Source: Manis javanica
Lineage: Eukaryota > Chordata > Mammalia > Pholidota > Manidae
Assembly: GCF_040802235.1 (NCBI RefSeq)
Contig: NC_133158.1
Coordinates: 165,141,401-165,205,400 of the forward strand
Length of the DNA stretch: 64,000 nucleotides
Direction: 5' to 3'
Every line of letters starts with the position of its first letter. The stretch's first letter is position 1. Below, piece by piece: positions 45,101-57,640 of the stretch. The notes below the pieces were generated by a model. That model saw only the letters and a list, made by a program, of their open reading frames with translations. It was not told the DNA's origin and searched no databases. The translations under genes and the position numbers were made by a program.

Positions 45101-48100
45101 TATTTCTTCTCTGATCTTTATTCTTTCCTTCCTTCTACTATGGGCTTTGTTCTTCATTTCCTCGTTCCTTTAGAAATGGAATTGGATTGTTTGAGATTTT
45201 TCTTGAGGTAGTCCTATGTATAACACTAAATTTCCCTTTTAGAACTGCTTTTCCACATCGCAGAGATTTTGCATTTTTGTATTTCTGTTTTCTTTATTCT
45301 CCAACTATTTTTTTATTCCTGCTTTAATTTCTTTATTAACCCATTGGTTGTTTAGTAACATGCTAGTTAGCCTCCACATGTTGGTGTTTTTTTCTGGTTT
45401 TCTTGTAACTGATTTCCAGTTTCATACCATTGTGGCTGGAAAATATAATTGGTATTATTTCAGTCTTCCTAAATTTATTGACTTGTTTTGCAGCCTAACA
45501 TGTGCTCCATCTGGAGAATATTCTGAGTGCACTTGAAAAGAATGAGTATTCTGCTGTTTTTGGATGTAATGTTCTGTATAATATCTATGAGGTCCATTTG
45601 ATCTAATGTGTCATTCAAAGCCACTGTTTCCTTACTGATTTTTTTTGTCTAAATGATCTGTGCATTGATGTAAATGGGTATTAAAAGTCCCCTACTATTT
45701 TATTACTGTTAATTTCTCCCTGCCTTTTAATATTTTCTCTATGTAGTTGGGTGCTTTTTTGTTGGGTGTGTAGATACTTAAAATTTTTATATCCTCTTGC
45801 TGGATTGAGCCCTTAATCATTATATAATGTCCTTCTTTGTCACTTGTTACAGTCTTTGTTTTAAAGCCTATTTCATCTTGTATAAGTACTGCTATTTTAG
45901 TTTTTTGGTTTTTTTAATTTTTAATTTCTTTCTGCATGGAATATCTTTTTCCATCCCTTCAGTTTCAGTTGTGTGTGTCTTTAGGTCTGAAGAGTCTCTT
46001 AAAGGCAGCATATAGATGATCCTATTTTTCAATCCATTAGTCACTTTTTTTTGACTGGAGCATTTAGTCCATTTACATTTAAAGTAATTATTGATAGGTA
46101 TATACTTACTGCTATTTTGTTAAATGTTTTCTGATTGGATTGTTGTTCTCTGATTATTTACTGTCTTCCCTTGTTTGTGATGACTTTCTTTAGTGTTGTT
46201 GGATTCCTTTCTCCTTTTTGTGTATCTACTAGAGGTTTTGGGTTTTGGTTTATATATGATGTCTTACAAGTATAGTAGTCTGTGATCTATGTTAAGTTGA
46301 TAGTTGCTTAAGTTTGAATACATTCTAACAGCACTACATTTTTAACTTCCCTTCCTCCATGTTTTATGTGTATGATCTCTTCTTTGACACCTTTTATTGA
46401 TTCCCTTAACTTTTAGAAGTAGTTGATTTTATTACTTTTGTACTTTAACCTTCATACTAGCTTTTAAGTGATTGGTCTACTACCTTTGCTATCTATTTAT
46501 GTTTACCAGTGGAATTTTTTTCTTTTCATAATTTCCTTGCTTCTAGCTATGGCTTTTTCTTTTCCTCTTAGAGAATTCCTTTTAACATTTCTTGTAAGGC
46601 TGGTCTGGGGGTTGTGAACTCCTTTAGACTGTGTTTATCTGAAAAGCCCTTTATCTCTCCTTCAATTCTGAATGAAGCCTTGATGGGTAGAATATGCTTA
46701 GGTACAGGTTTTTCTCTTTCAGCACTGACTGTATCGTGCCACTCCCTTCTGGCCTGTGGAGTTTCTGCTGAAAAATCAGCTGATAGCCTTAGGGGGTTTC
46801 TCTGTGGGTAATGTGCTGCTTTTCTTTTGCTGCTTTTCAGATTCTCTTTTTGTCTCTGATCTTTGACATTTTAATTCCGATGTGTCTTGGTGTGAGCCTC
46901 CTTGGGCTCATCTTGTTTGGGGCTTTCTGTGCATTCTGGGCCTTTATGTCTGTTTCCTTCCCCAGGGTAGGGAAATTTTCTATTCTTTCTTTAAATGTTT
47001 TCCATTCCTTTCTCCCTCTCTTCTCCTTCTGGGACTCCTATAATGTGGACGTTAGGACATTTGATGTTGTTTCAGAGCTCTCTCAACCTCTCCTCATTTC
47101 TTTTTATTCTTTTTTTCTTAATGCTGTTCAGTTTGAGTACTTTTCATTACTGTCTTCCAAATCGCTGATTCATTCCTCTGCATCCTCTAATCTGCTTTTG
47201 ATTCCCCTATTTTTCATTTCACTTTTTCTTCATCTCTGGTTCTCTTTTTATATTTTCTCTCTCTTTGTTGAGGTTCTCACTGAGCTCCTCCACTCTCTCA
47301 AGTCTAGTGAGCATCTTTATAATCACTTAAACTCTGTCAAGTAGATTGCATATCTATTTCATTTAGTTCTTTTTTCTGAAGTTTTTTTCATGTTCTTTTG
47401 TTTCAAGCCTCATTTTTCCTGTCTCATTTTGTTTGACTTTCTGTGCTTGTTTAGGTTAGGCAAAAGGGCTCCCTCCTCAGTCTTTAAGGTATGGCTTTCT
47501 GTAGGAACATCCCCTTGGTAGACTGTGTGTGCCTGGTGGTGCTGGCTGGCTGGAGGTTAGGTAGGCAGAGCCTGTGTGTTTGCCAGCTGGGGCCTGGCTG
47601 GAGGGGTAACTGGTGTCAACAGGTTACAGTCCAGGGAGTTCCCAGCTGGGCATTAGGCTTGGGCCTCAGCAACAGAGCAACTGGTGACCCAAGGGTCTCC
47701 GCGATGGGCACCAACTGGGGCCATGCTAACGGGGTGCCTGGAGGTGTATTGGTGCAGTCTGAGAGTCTTCCAGGTTCGCACCAGGCCAGGTCCATGGGCT
47801 GGAATGGAAAGGGTGAGGGCAGGTGATAATGTGTGCATGTTGTACTAATGTTGCCCTGGTGGAACTGCTGGGTCTCTCACAGCCGTGTTTGGGTGTGGGC
47901 AGGGGCTGGGAGGTGGCCTCCATTAGGTCTGGAGTTGCTGTGTGCACCATGCCCTGCTCCTGTCCACACTACCAGTGTGCCTGGGGAATGTAAACAGTGG
48001 CACCCACCCTGCTCCTGTCTACACTAGCAATATGCAGGTGTAATGGAAACGATATAGCTCACTCTGTTCTCGCCTGCACTAGCAATATGTAGGGGAGAGT

Positions 48101-48477
48101 AAACAATGGTGCTCACCAGCACCTCCGGTCCCAGAGAGAGTTCTAGTAGTTCTCCTGGCATTTGGTGGGTGTTTAAATTCTGAAAATCAGCTTCCTTCAA
48201 GTATAGTCACAGTTTGCTTTAAACCCTCCACCTCACAGCTTTTCTGTGTCCCAGGGCAGGACTGCACTGAGGGTGGGGCTCCCTCTGTTACCATGTCTCT
48301 GTCTCTTCTGCCATTTTGTATGTAGTCTTTTTATCCCTTGTTGTAGCCCAGTAGTTGTTCACTCAGGCCTCCGTTCTTCCTCAGGATGAACTGCTGTGCA
48401 TAAGTGTAGATTGGGTGTTTATGCGGGAGAAGGTAGGCTCAGGGTTGGTCTGTGCTGCCATCTTGGGCCCACCTGCA
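42156..48477 (-). mobile_element. Near-full-length old L1 (L1MA-like), antisense
   Basis: About 6.3 kb, antisense: 3′ UTR near 42,160-42,400, ORF2 from roughly 42,500 to 46,300, ORF1-like sequence around 46,500-47,340, and a GC-rich 5′ UTR ending near CATCTTGGGCCCACCTGC (48,459-48,476). All frames are fragmented. Minus-strand pieces such as the segment encoding [20 protein letters not shown] (about 42,960-43,025) confirm the orientation. Flanks AAAGTTATATATAGACTTTCA (42,135-42,155) and AAAGTACATATACATGGATTTTCA (49,147-49,170) are a decayed duplication, so this L1 and the pieces to its right came in as one block or successively at the same spot. Confidence 0.82.
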
Positions 48478-48801
48478 GATTTTTCATTTTTCTATTGCTG
48501 TACCTTAGAACCAACTGCTTTTGCTGCATCCCAAAGATTTTGAACTGTTTTGTTGCTATTTCCATTCTTCTCCAAGTATTTTTTCATTTCCTCTTTTATT
48601 TCTTGATATTTGTTGTTTAGTAGCTTGCTCTTTAGTTTCCATGTATTTGTGTTTTTTTCTTGTGATTGATTTCCAGTTTCATATCATTGTGGTTGGAAAG
48701 GATGCTTGGTATGATTTCAGTCTTCTGAAACTTAATGAGACTTGTTTTGTGGCCTCACATGTAATCTTTCCTGGATTATGTTCTGTGTGCACTTGAGAAG
48801 T
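48478..48801 (-). mobile_element. Second L1 ORF2 fragment, antisense
   Basis: Antisense ORF2 sequence between endonuclease and reverse transcriptase, parallel to 45,262-45,540 of the adjacent L1 but diverged from it (GATTGATTTCCAGTTTCATA in both). It could be a different insertion or a rearranged part of the same one. Confidence 0.6.
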
Positions 48802-49146
48802 TGTGGGTAAAATTGTAATATTTCCAGAATATCTTGCCTGGCTTTAATGCATCCTCAGGGGTGGAAAGAAGTATGGCTTTGGTGTATCTGCATATCAATA
48901 GGCATTCCTCAGGGGTGGCAGGAGGTTCATGTCCAGATCAGTGGGTAATTACCTGGGCAACCAAGGGCTTATCTGAACATGAGAGGTTAAGGGGAAGGCT
49001 GGTTGGCTTCTGCTGGAGCAGAAAAGAGAAACAGACCTGGACTGCAGTTTGTAAGCAATAAACGGGTTTTAAACTTTATTTCTCCCTTTGACTGATTTTA
49101 GTTTTAGATGTATTTTGCCCCAGGATTTCCTCTCCCTGGAGTTACA
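48802..49146 (+). mobile_element. Solo ERV LTR at the L1-Tigger junction
   Basis: 345 bp from TGTGGGTAAAATTG to GGAGTTACA, bounded by GAAGT (48,797-48,801) and AAAGT (49,147-49,151). It contains an AATAAA (about 49,056-49,061) after TTGTAAGC, and CTTTATTTCTCCCTTTG, LTR-like. Class not assigned (ERV1-like). Boundaries moderately supported. Confidence 0.5.
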
Positions 49147-49224
49147 AAAGTACATATACATGGATTTTCAACTGCTCAGGGGGTCAGTGCCATTAGGCCC
49201 CCCATTGTTTAAGGATCAGCTGTA

Positions 49225-50167
49225 TTTCTTTCCTCCCCTGAGCTTCATGCTTGGGCCACTGGAGTCCTCCCTTGCCCTGGCACACCCCCTGCTCTCTCAC
49301 ACCTGGAGACTTCCCTGGGGTAGTGGAGAAGCGTCTTGCCCAAAGACTAGTTGCTAATTCAACTTAGAACCAATAGTTAGAAGAGTTTCTCCCCAAGAGT
49401 GGTGTCCCTGTGCATACACCTGTGGGTACAGTGGATAGGAGGGAAACAGGCTCTGTGCTTGGTTCAGGAGGCCTTTTTAAATGGGCTTCTGAGGGCATAT
49501 TCCTGGGCTTGGTTCACCTTTTAAACCAGGGATCTCATGTACTTGAACTTACAGGTGAGGGTGGGAATGAACGTTTTACAAGCTGCTCACAACTCACACC
49601 TGGAGTAATGGCCCGATGCTTCCTCGCTTCTCTGTCATTTGAGGCTTTCCCCTCCCCATGTACAAACACTGGGTTGGGAAACCTCTCTGGCTGGAACTAC
49701 AGAGCCAAGATCCTCTCTTTCCAAGTGATTTTGTCTCTTCATGACCTTTGGATAGCCACTTACCTTCTCTAAAGCTCAAGCATTTCCTGGGAAGATATTA
49801 CAGATAATTTCACATGGAAAGAACAGCCAAAGTATTATGGACTTTTGATGTAGTTCTTATTCGTCTGTGTTTCCGCGCTCCCATGCTCATTCCCTCCCAT
49901 GCTCATTGGCTTTTCTGAGCAAGTGTTTTCTTGTTCACAGCTGCCCACACTCAAGTATGGAAAAATCCAGTGGCTGCTGGTTAGAACAATTGTGTTAATG
50001 GCAGCAGTGGGCAGACAGAAGTAGCTGATATTGGCCTGGGGTGCTGGGAGGTTGGGGGTGGAGAGGAAGCCCAGTAAGTTAACAGTCAAGTACAGTGTGT
50101 TCTAATACTGCTTATTGAACATGACAAAATCCTACAGAAAGATTAGAATTTTGTTATAAAAGTATTT
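49225..50167. other. Unrecognised intergenic sequence
   Basis: Between the Tigger element and the next L1. A 120-codon plus frame (49,410-49,772) shows no known domain. Nothing else recognised. Confidence 0.5.
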
Positions 50168-52964
50168 AGAGGAATTATTTTTATTTATTTTATTTTTCCT
50201 TATTAACATATCATTGATACACACTCTTATGAAGGTTTCACAAGAAAAACAATGTGATTATTACATTCATCCTTATTGAGTTCCCCCCAATACCCCATTG
50301 CAGTCACTTTCCATCAGTGTAGTAAGGTGCCACAGAGTCCCTGTTTGTCTTCTCTGAGCTACACTGTCTTCCCCATGACCCCACACACACCGTGTGCACC
50401 AATCATGATACCCTACAATCCCCTTCTCCCTCCCTTCCCACGTGCCCTCACCCACTCCTCCCCCTTGGTAACTGCTAGTACCTTCTTGGAGTCTGTGAGT
50501 CTGCTGCTATTTTGTTCCTTCAGTTTTGCTCCATTCTTATAATCCAAAATGAGGGTAATCATTTGGTATTTGCCTTTCTCTGCCTGACTTATAGTTCACT
50601 GAGCATAATACCCTCTAGCTTCATCCAGATTGTTGCAAATGGTAGGATTTGTTTGTTTCTTAAGGCTGAATAATATTCCATTGTGTATATGTACCACTTC
50701 TTCTTTATCCATGCATCTACTGATGGACACTTAGGTTGCTTCCATTTCTTGGCTATTATAAACAGTGCTGCAATAAACATAGGGTGCATATGTCTTTCTG
50801 AATCTGAAAAGTTGTTTTCTTTGGGTAAATTCCGAGTAGTGGAGTTCCCATTCCAAATGGTATTTCTATTTTTAGTATTTTGAGGAACTTCCATATTGCT
50901 TTCCACAATCGTTGAACTAGGTGACATTCCCACTGGCAGTGTAGGAGGGTTCGTCCCACTTTCTCCGCATCCTCTCCAGCATTTGTTGTTCCTTGTCTTT
51001 TGGATGTTGGCCATCCTAACTGGTGTGAGGTGATATCTCATTGTGGTTTTAATTTGCATTTCCTTGATGATTAGTGATGTGGAGCATCTTTTCATGTGCC
51101 TGTTGGCCATCTGAATTTCCTCTTTGGAGAAGTGTCAGTTTATATCCTCCACCCATTTTTTAATCGGGTTATTTGCTTCTTGGGTGTTGAGGCGTGTGAG
51201 CTCATTATATATTTTGGATGCTAACCCCTTCTCAGATATGTCATTTACGAATATATTCTCCCATACTGTAGGATGCCTTTTTGTTCTGCTGATGGTGTCC
51301 TTTGCTGTACAGAAGCTTTTTGGCATGATGTAATACCACTTGTTCATTTTTTATTTTGTTTCCCTTGCTCGAGGAGATGTGTTCAGGGAAAAGTTGCTTG
51401 TGTTTATATTCAAGAGATTTTTGCCTATGTTTTTTTCTAAGAGTTTTATGGTTTCATAACTTACATTTAGGTCTTTGATCCATTTTGAGTTTACTTTTGT
51501 GTATGGGGTTAGACAGTAATCCAGTTTCATTCTCTTGCATGTTGCTGTCCAGTTTTGCTAATACCAGTTGTTGAGGAGACTGTCATTTCCCCATTGTATA
51601 TCCATGGCTCCTTTATCATATATTAATTGACTCTATATGGTTGGGTTTATATCTGGGCTCTCTAGTCTGTTCCATTGGTCTATGGGTCTGTTCTGTGCCA
51701 GTACCAAATTGTCTTGATTACTGTGGCTTTGTAGTAGAGCTTGAAGTTGGGGAACATAATCCCCCCTGCTTTATTCTTCCTTCTCAGGATTGCTATGGCT
51801 ATTCAGGGTCTTTTGTGGTTCCACATGAATTTTAGAACTATTTGCTCTAGTTTGTTGAAGATTGCTGTTGGTATTTTGATAGGTATTGCATTGAATCTGT
51901 ATATTGCTTTAGGCAGGTTGGCCATTTTGACAATATTAATTCTCCCCATCCATGAGAACAGGATTTTTTCCACTCACAGGTATCTTCTTTAATTTCTCTC
52001 AAGAGTGTCTTGTAGTTTTTAGAGTATTGGTCTTTCACTTCCTTGGTTAGGTTTATTCCTAGGTATTTTATTCTCTTTGATGAAATTGTGAATGGAATTG
52101 TTTTCCTGATTTCTGTTTCTGCTAGTTCATCATTACTGTATAGGAATGCAACAGATTTCTGTGTATTAATTTTGTATCCTGCAACTTTGCTGAATTCAGC
52201 TAGTAGTTTTGGAGTGGAGTCTTTAGGGTTTTTTATGTACAATATCATGTCATCTGCAAACAGGGACACTTAACTTCTTCCTTGCCAATATGGATGCCTT
52301 TTATTTTCTTTACGTTGCCTGATTGCTGTGGCTAGGACCTCGAGAATTATTTTGAATAAAAGTGTGGAGAATGGGCGTCCTTGTCTTGTTCCCAATCTTA
52401 AAGGAAAAGCTTCACCTTCTCGCTGTTAAGTATAATGTTGGCTGTGGTTTTTGTCCTTTTTGTTGATGTGGTGGATGATGGATTTTCAAGTGTTGTACCA
52501 TCCTTGTGTCCCTGGAATAAATCCTACTTGATCATGATGGATGATGTTTTTGATGTATTTTTTTATTTGGTTTGCTAATATTTTGTTGAGTATTTTTGCA
52601 TCTATGTTCATCAGGGATATTGGTCTGTAATTTTCTGTTTTTGTGGTGTGTTTGCCTGGTTTTGGTATTAGAGTGATGCTGGCCTCATAGAATGAGTTTG
52701 GGAGTATTCCATCGTCTTCTACTCTTTGGAAAACTTTGAGGATGGGTATTAGGTCTTCCCTAAATGTTTGATAAAATTCAGCAGTGAAACCATCTGGTCC
52801 AGGTGCTTTGTTCTTGTTTTTTTCATTACCACTTCAATTTCCTTGCTAGTAATTGGTCTATTCAGATTTTCTTTTTCTTCCTGGGTCAGCCTTGGAAGGT
52901 TGTATTTTTCTAGAAAGTTGTCCATTTCTTCTATGTTATCCAGTTTGTTAGCATATAATTTTTC

Positions 52965-53308
52965 TTTTTTCTTTTTTCTTCTGGTATCATTAATATACAA
53001 TTACATGAGCAACATTGTGGTTACTAGATTTCCCCCTATTATCAAGTCCCCACCACATACCCTATTACAGTCACAGTCCATTGGTGTAGTGAGATGCTAT
53101 AGAATCACTACTTGTCTTCTTTTTGCTATACTGCCTTCCCTGTGCCCCCCTGAATACGTTATGTGAGCTAATTGCAATGCTCCTTATTCCCCTCTCCCTC
53201 CCTTCCCACCCATTGTCCCCAGTCCCTTTCCCTTTGGCAACTGTCAGTCCATTCTTGGGTTCTGTGAGTCTGCTGCTGTTTTGTTCTTCAGTTTTTGCTT
53301 TGTTCTTA
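52965..53308 (-). mobile_element. Short L1 nested inside the L1 ORF2
   Basis: 344 bp of antisense L1 3′ UTR (AACATTGTGGTTACTAGATT, TCAAGTCCCCACCACATACC, GTCACAGTCCATTGGTGTAG), 5′-truncated. The flanks TGTTAGCATATAATTTTTC (52,946-52,964) and TGTTAGCATATGATTTTTC (53,309-53,327) are a 19-bp duplication with one mismatch. The host ORF2 reads on across it. Confidence 0.92.
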
Positions 53309-56022
53309 TGTTAGCATATGATTTTTCACAATATTCTCTCATAATTCTTTGTATTTCTGTGGTGTCCATAGTGATTTTTCCTTTCTCATTTCTGATTCTG
53401 TTTATGTGTGTAGACTCTATTTTTTTCTTGATAAGTCTGGCTAGGTGTTTATCTATTTTGTTTGTTTTCTCAAAGAACCAGCTCCTGTTTTCATTGATTC
53501 TTTCTATTGTTTTATTCATCTCATTTTTATTTATTTCTACTCTAATCTTTATTATGTTCCACCTTCTACTGACTTTGGGCCTCATTTGTTCTTCTTTTTC
53601 TCATTTCGTTAATTGTGAGTTTAGACTGTTCATGTGGGATTGTTGTTCTTTCCTGAGATGGGCCTGTATTGCAATATACTTTCCTCTTAGCATGGCCTTT
53701 GCTGCATTCCACAGATTTTGCAGTGTTGAATTGTTGTTATTTGTCTCCATATATTGCTTGATCTCTGTTTTTATTTGGTCATTGATCCATTTATGATTTA
53801 GGAGCATGTTATTAAGCCTCCATGTGTTTGTGGGCTTTTTCTTTTTCTTTGTGTAATTTATGTCTAATTTCAAACCTTTTTGATCTGAGAAGCTGTTTGG
53901 TAAATTTCAATCTTTTTTAATTTACTGAGGCTCTTTTTATTGTCTAGTGTATGATTTATTCTTGAAAATGTTCCATGTGCACTTGAGAAGAATGTGTATC
54001 CTGTTGCTCTTGGATGGAGTGCTCTGTAGATGTCCATTAGGTCCATTTGTTCTAATACGTTGTTCAGTGCCTCTGTCTCCTTACTTATATCTGTCTGGTT
54101 GATCTGTCCTTTGGAGTGGTGTGTTGAAGTCTCCTAAAATCAATGCATTGCATTCTATTTCCCACTTTACTTTTGTTAGTATTTGTTTCACATATGTAGG
54201 TGATCCTGTGTTGGGCGCATAGATATTTATAATAGTTATGTCCTCTTGTTGGACTGGCCGCTTTATCATTATGTAATGTCCTTGTCTTTTCTTACTTTCT
54301 TTGTTTTGAAGTCTATTTATTCTAATACAAGTACTGCAGCTCCTGCTTTTTTCTCCCTATTACTTGCATGAAATATCTTTTTCCATCCCTTTACTTTCAG
54401 TCTGTGTATGTCTTTGGGTTTGAGGTGAGTCTCTTGTAAGCAGCATATAGATGGGGCTTGTTTTTTTATCCATTCAGTGACTCTATGTCTTTTGATTGGT
54501 GCATTCAGACCATTTCCATTTAGGATGATCATTGATAGGTATGTACTTACTGCCATTGCAGGCTTTAGATTCGTGGTTACGGAAGGTTCACGGGTTAATT
54601 CCCTTACTATCTAACAGTCTAATTTAACTCACTTAGTATGCTATTACAAACACAACCTAAAGGTTTTTTTTTTTTTTCTCCTTTCTCTTCCTCCTCCATT
54701 CTTTATATATTAGGTATCATATTCTGTACTCTGTCTATCCCTTGATTGACTTTTGGGGGTTGATGATTTGATTTTGCATCTGCTTAGTAATTAATTGTTC
54801 TACTGTTTTTTTGCTGCCTTTTTATTTCCCCTGGTGACAGCTATTTAGTCTTAGGAGTACTTACATCTATCTATAGGAGTCTGTCCAAAATGCACTGTAG
54901 AGGTGGTTTGTGGGAAGTAAATTCTCTCAGCTTTTGCTTATCTGAAAATTGTTTTATCCCTCCTTCAAATTTAAATGATAACCTTGCTGGGTAGAGTATT
55001 CTTGGTTCGGGGCGAGGCCCTTCTGCTTCGTTGCATTAAATACATCATGCCATTCTCTTTTGGCCTGTAAGGTTTCTGCTGATAAGTCTGATGATAGTGT
55101 GATGATTGGTTGTCCTTTGTATGTGACCTTTTTCTCTCTCTGACTGCTTTTAAAAGTCTGTCCTTATCCTTGGTCTTTGCCATTTTAATGATTATATGTC
55201 TTGATGTTGTCTTCTTGGGTCCCTTGTTTTGGGAGATCTGTGCACCCCCATGGTCTGAGAGACTGTCTCCTTCCCTAGGTTGGAGAAGTTTTAAGCAATT
55301 ACCTCCTCAATGACACTTTCTATCCCTTTTTCTCTTGTCTTCTTCTCTATAATGTGAATATTGTTCCATTTGGATTGGTCACACAGTTCTCTCAATATCC
55401 TTTTTTTTTTTCCAGTCAGCAACATTTATTACAAGATTGGTCTCTTTGTATTCTTTCATTCTTAGAGGTCTTTTTTTCTCTCTGTGCCTCAGCTTATTTG
55501 TATTCCTCTTCTCTAATTTCTTTCCATTTACTGTATCTTCTACTACATCTAATCTGCTTTTAAAGCCCTCCATTGTATGTTTCATTTCAGATATGGAATT
55601 TCTTAATGATTGAATTTCCATCCTAAATTCATTCCTGAGTTATTGAATATTTTTCTGTCCCTCCATGAGCATGTTTATGATTTTTATTTTGAACTCTCAG
55701 GACGATTGGTGAGTTCAGTTTCACTTTTCTCTTTTACCAGTGTTTGTGAGATTTTTGTTTGAACCAGGTTCTTTTGATGTTTCATATTTTTATGTGGTGC
55801 CCCTAGTGCCCAGAAGCTCTAGTCTCTGAAGCTACTCAACCCCTGGAGTGATGTCAGGGGTTGCAGGGGAGTGGCACTGGTGCCTGGGTGGAGGAAAGAG
55901 CTGTTTCCTGTTTCCCAGATGCAGTGTCTGTCTGCACTGTCAGAACCAGTGGCCCATGCACACACATGTAAGCCTCTGTGCTTTGCGTCTGTAGCTGCCA
56001 TAGGCAGGGCCTCCAACTGTCC

Positions 56023-56030
56023 TGACGTCA
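56023..56030. promoter_or_regulatory. CRE palindrome TGACGTCA in an L1 5′ UTR
   Basis: TGACGTCA followed by GCGCGCGG within the GC-rich 5′-UTR end of the antisense L1. It is a perfect CREB/ATF consensus. Whether it is used is unknown. Confidence 0.5.
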
Positions 56031-56819
56031 GCGCGCGGACTGCTGGTTTGTGAACCAGTGCCAGCAGACCAGGAGGAAAGCACAGCAGACTGCCTATCAC
56101 AGTGGGGTCCTGGGAGCTTAGTAGCCAGCCAGTGGGATAGAGCACCTGAATCTCCTGAAAGTTCCCAACCTGCTGGGCAGAGTTCACCCAGACAACCTTG
56201 TCCACCTATCCCTTCTCCTGTGCATCAAGCTCCGTGCAAACCCCACCCCTTCAGCAGCCTTCTCCCTGCTAGGAAGCTTCTCAGACAGTCCGCCCCTCCT
56301 TTGTCCCAGAGCAGCCAGATGAAGATCCCTGTCCTCCACAAATGGCTGGAATCTCATTTTCTCCAAGTATTCCTCCTGTCTTAGCTTTCCAACCCCACTA
56401 ATCTCCAGAGCACCATGCAATGTAGGTTTGTGCTCCCAGAGCAGATCTCCAGGGCTGGGTGTTCAGCAGTCCTAGGCTTCCACCCCTTCCCTGCTCTGTT
56501 TCTCTTCCTCCTGCTTGTAAGCTGGGGTGGGGGAAGGGCTTGGGTCCTGCCAGGTCAGGGCTTTGGTATGTTACCCTGTTTTGTGAGGTCTCTTCTCCAG
56601 ATTTATGCAGTCTGGTGCAGCCTTCTTTCCTGTTGCTCCTTTAGGATTAGTTGTGTTAACTATATTTTCATATTATATGTGGTTTTGGAAGGAGTTCTCT
56701 GTCTCATCTCTCACGTGGCCGTCTTGAATCTCTAGAGAAATTATTTTATGGGATTTGGACACATACCAACATATGTTAAGAAATGTCAAGTTTTCTCAAA
56801 TGGCAGCTCCTCCAAGGTC

Positions 56820-57640
56820 TTCAAGTTAGTCTGATTGATGCTGGGGTTCTCGTTCATGGAGTCAAAGAATGAACTTCGCAAACACTCGGTAGGAGAGCAA
56901 GTAGGAGGCTTTTATTTAGAGATAAAGTAAGAGGAAAGAGCTCCTGGCTTATGCCAGGAGGGGACAAGAGAGTCTGTGGAAGTGCATTGGTTAGGGATTT
57001 ATAGGCAGTTGAGAGACAAGGGGCTTAGGATGCAAGACCTGCTAAATTATCCCAAAATGCTTATCTTTGATGATACACTAAGTTTCTTATCAGTCTTCCA
57101 GATTATTTTGCAGTGTTATTTTCCAGATTATTTTGCAGAAATTTACTGCTTTGATTCTTTCCCAGAATAGCAGCTTCTTGGTCTGGGAGCATATCAATCA
57201 AGACTGCCTATCCTGCTCCCAAGGTTGGCCGAGTTATTGTCTGTTATGTTAAGAAATCTATTTTTTGACTTCTTGGGTTTTTAAATGCAATCTCATCTTT
57301 AAGATGGAGTTTTTCCTGTTTTTATTATGTTGTTTGTGACTGGGCTCACTTGCCATATTAATTGCCCAGGTTGTAAATTACTTGATTAGGGACTGGAGGA
57401 GGAAAAAGCAGCATCTGGGTAAAGTTAACGAAAATAAGCTGGGCCTTTTAGCAGACTAAAGTATATTTTACAATAGCATGATTTAATTGACACAATGAGG
57501 ACATGGGCTTTGGTAATCTCATTTTCTTGTCCGGGAATATTCAAACATTCCAGGCCAAGTAGTAACTCCTGGCTTTTTGGTTTTAACTATTCTCACTGAA
57601 GAATGCTTATATTCCTAGTTTGATATTTTACTTCACAGAA
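56820..57640 (-). mobile_element. Probable antisense ERV LTR
   Basis: Antisense LTR-like sequence: GGTTCTCGTTCATGGAGTC, CTCGGTAGGAGAGC, GGCTTTTATTTAGAGATAAA (the reversed AATAAA region). It includes a short internal duplication, TTCCAGATTATTTTGCAG at about 57,098 and 57,121. The boundaries are not certain, and no internal proviral region is evident. Confidence 0.45.

Larger units (their letters stand above)
38338..49222 (+). mobile_element. Tigger/pogo DNA transposon, about 10.9 kb with nested insertions
   Basis: Terminal inverted repeats are TAGTTGATCCTTGAGCAACA at the left and, at the right, TGTTTAAGGATCAGCTG (49,206-49,222), with TA dinucleotides outside (38,336-38,337 and 49,223-49,224) as expected for TcMar-Tigger elements. 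The left arm runs from 38,338 to about 42,155 and the last part, including the conserved GGATTTTCAACTGC segment, is found only after the inserted L1/LTR block, at 49,147-49,222. The transposase region lies around 39,300-41,050. Nested in it are an LTR-derived retroposon, a small L1, a large L1 with a second L1 fragment, and a solo LTR. Exact Tigger subfamily not assigned. Confidence 0.82.
50182..56733 (-). mobile_element. Near-full-length L1, antisense, with target duplication
   Basis: About 6.55 kb between AGAGGAATTATTTT (50,168-50,181) and AGAGAAATTATTTT (56,734-56,747), 13 of 14 matching. Antisense order: A-tail and 3′ UTR (50,182-50,580), ORF2 (about 50,590-54,560), ORF1 (about 54,900-55,630), GC-rich 5′ UTR (about 55,750-56,733). 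Minus-strand frames include a 173-codon ORF2 end (50,589-51,110) and a 140-codon reverse-transcriptase part (51,847-52,269) starting [16 protein letters not shown]2 is cut by a nested L1 at 52,965-53,308. Frames are broken, so it is inactive. Confidence 0.9.

Noticed and set aside
47491..47826. A 111-codon plus-strand frame in GC-rich DNA
   Set aside because: Lies antisense in the 5′-UTR end of an L1; not a host gene.
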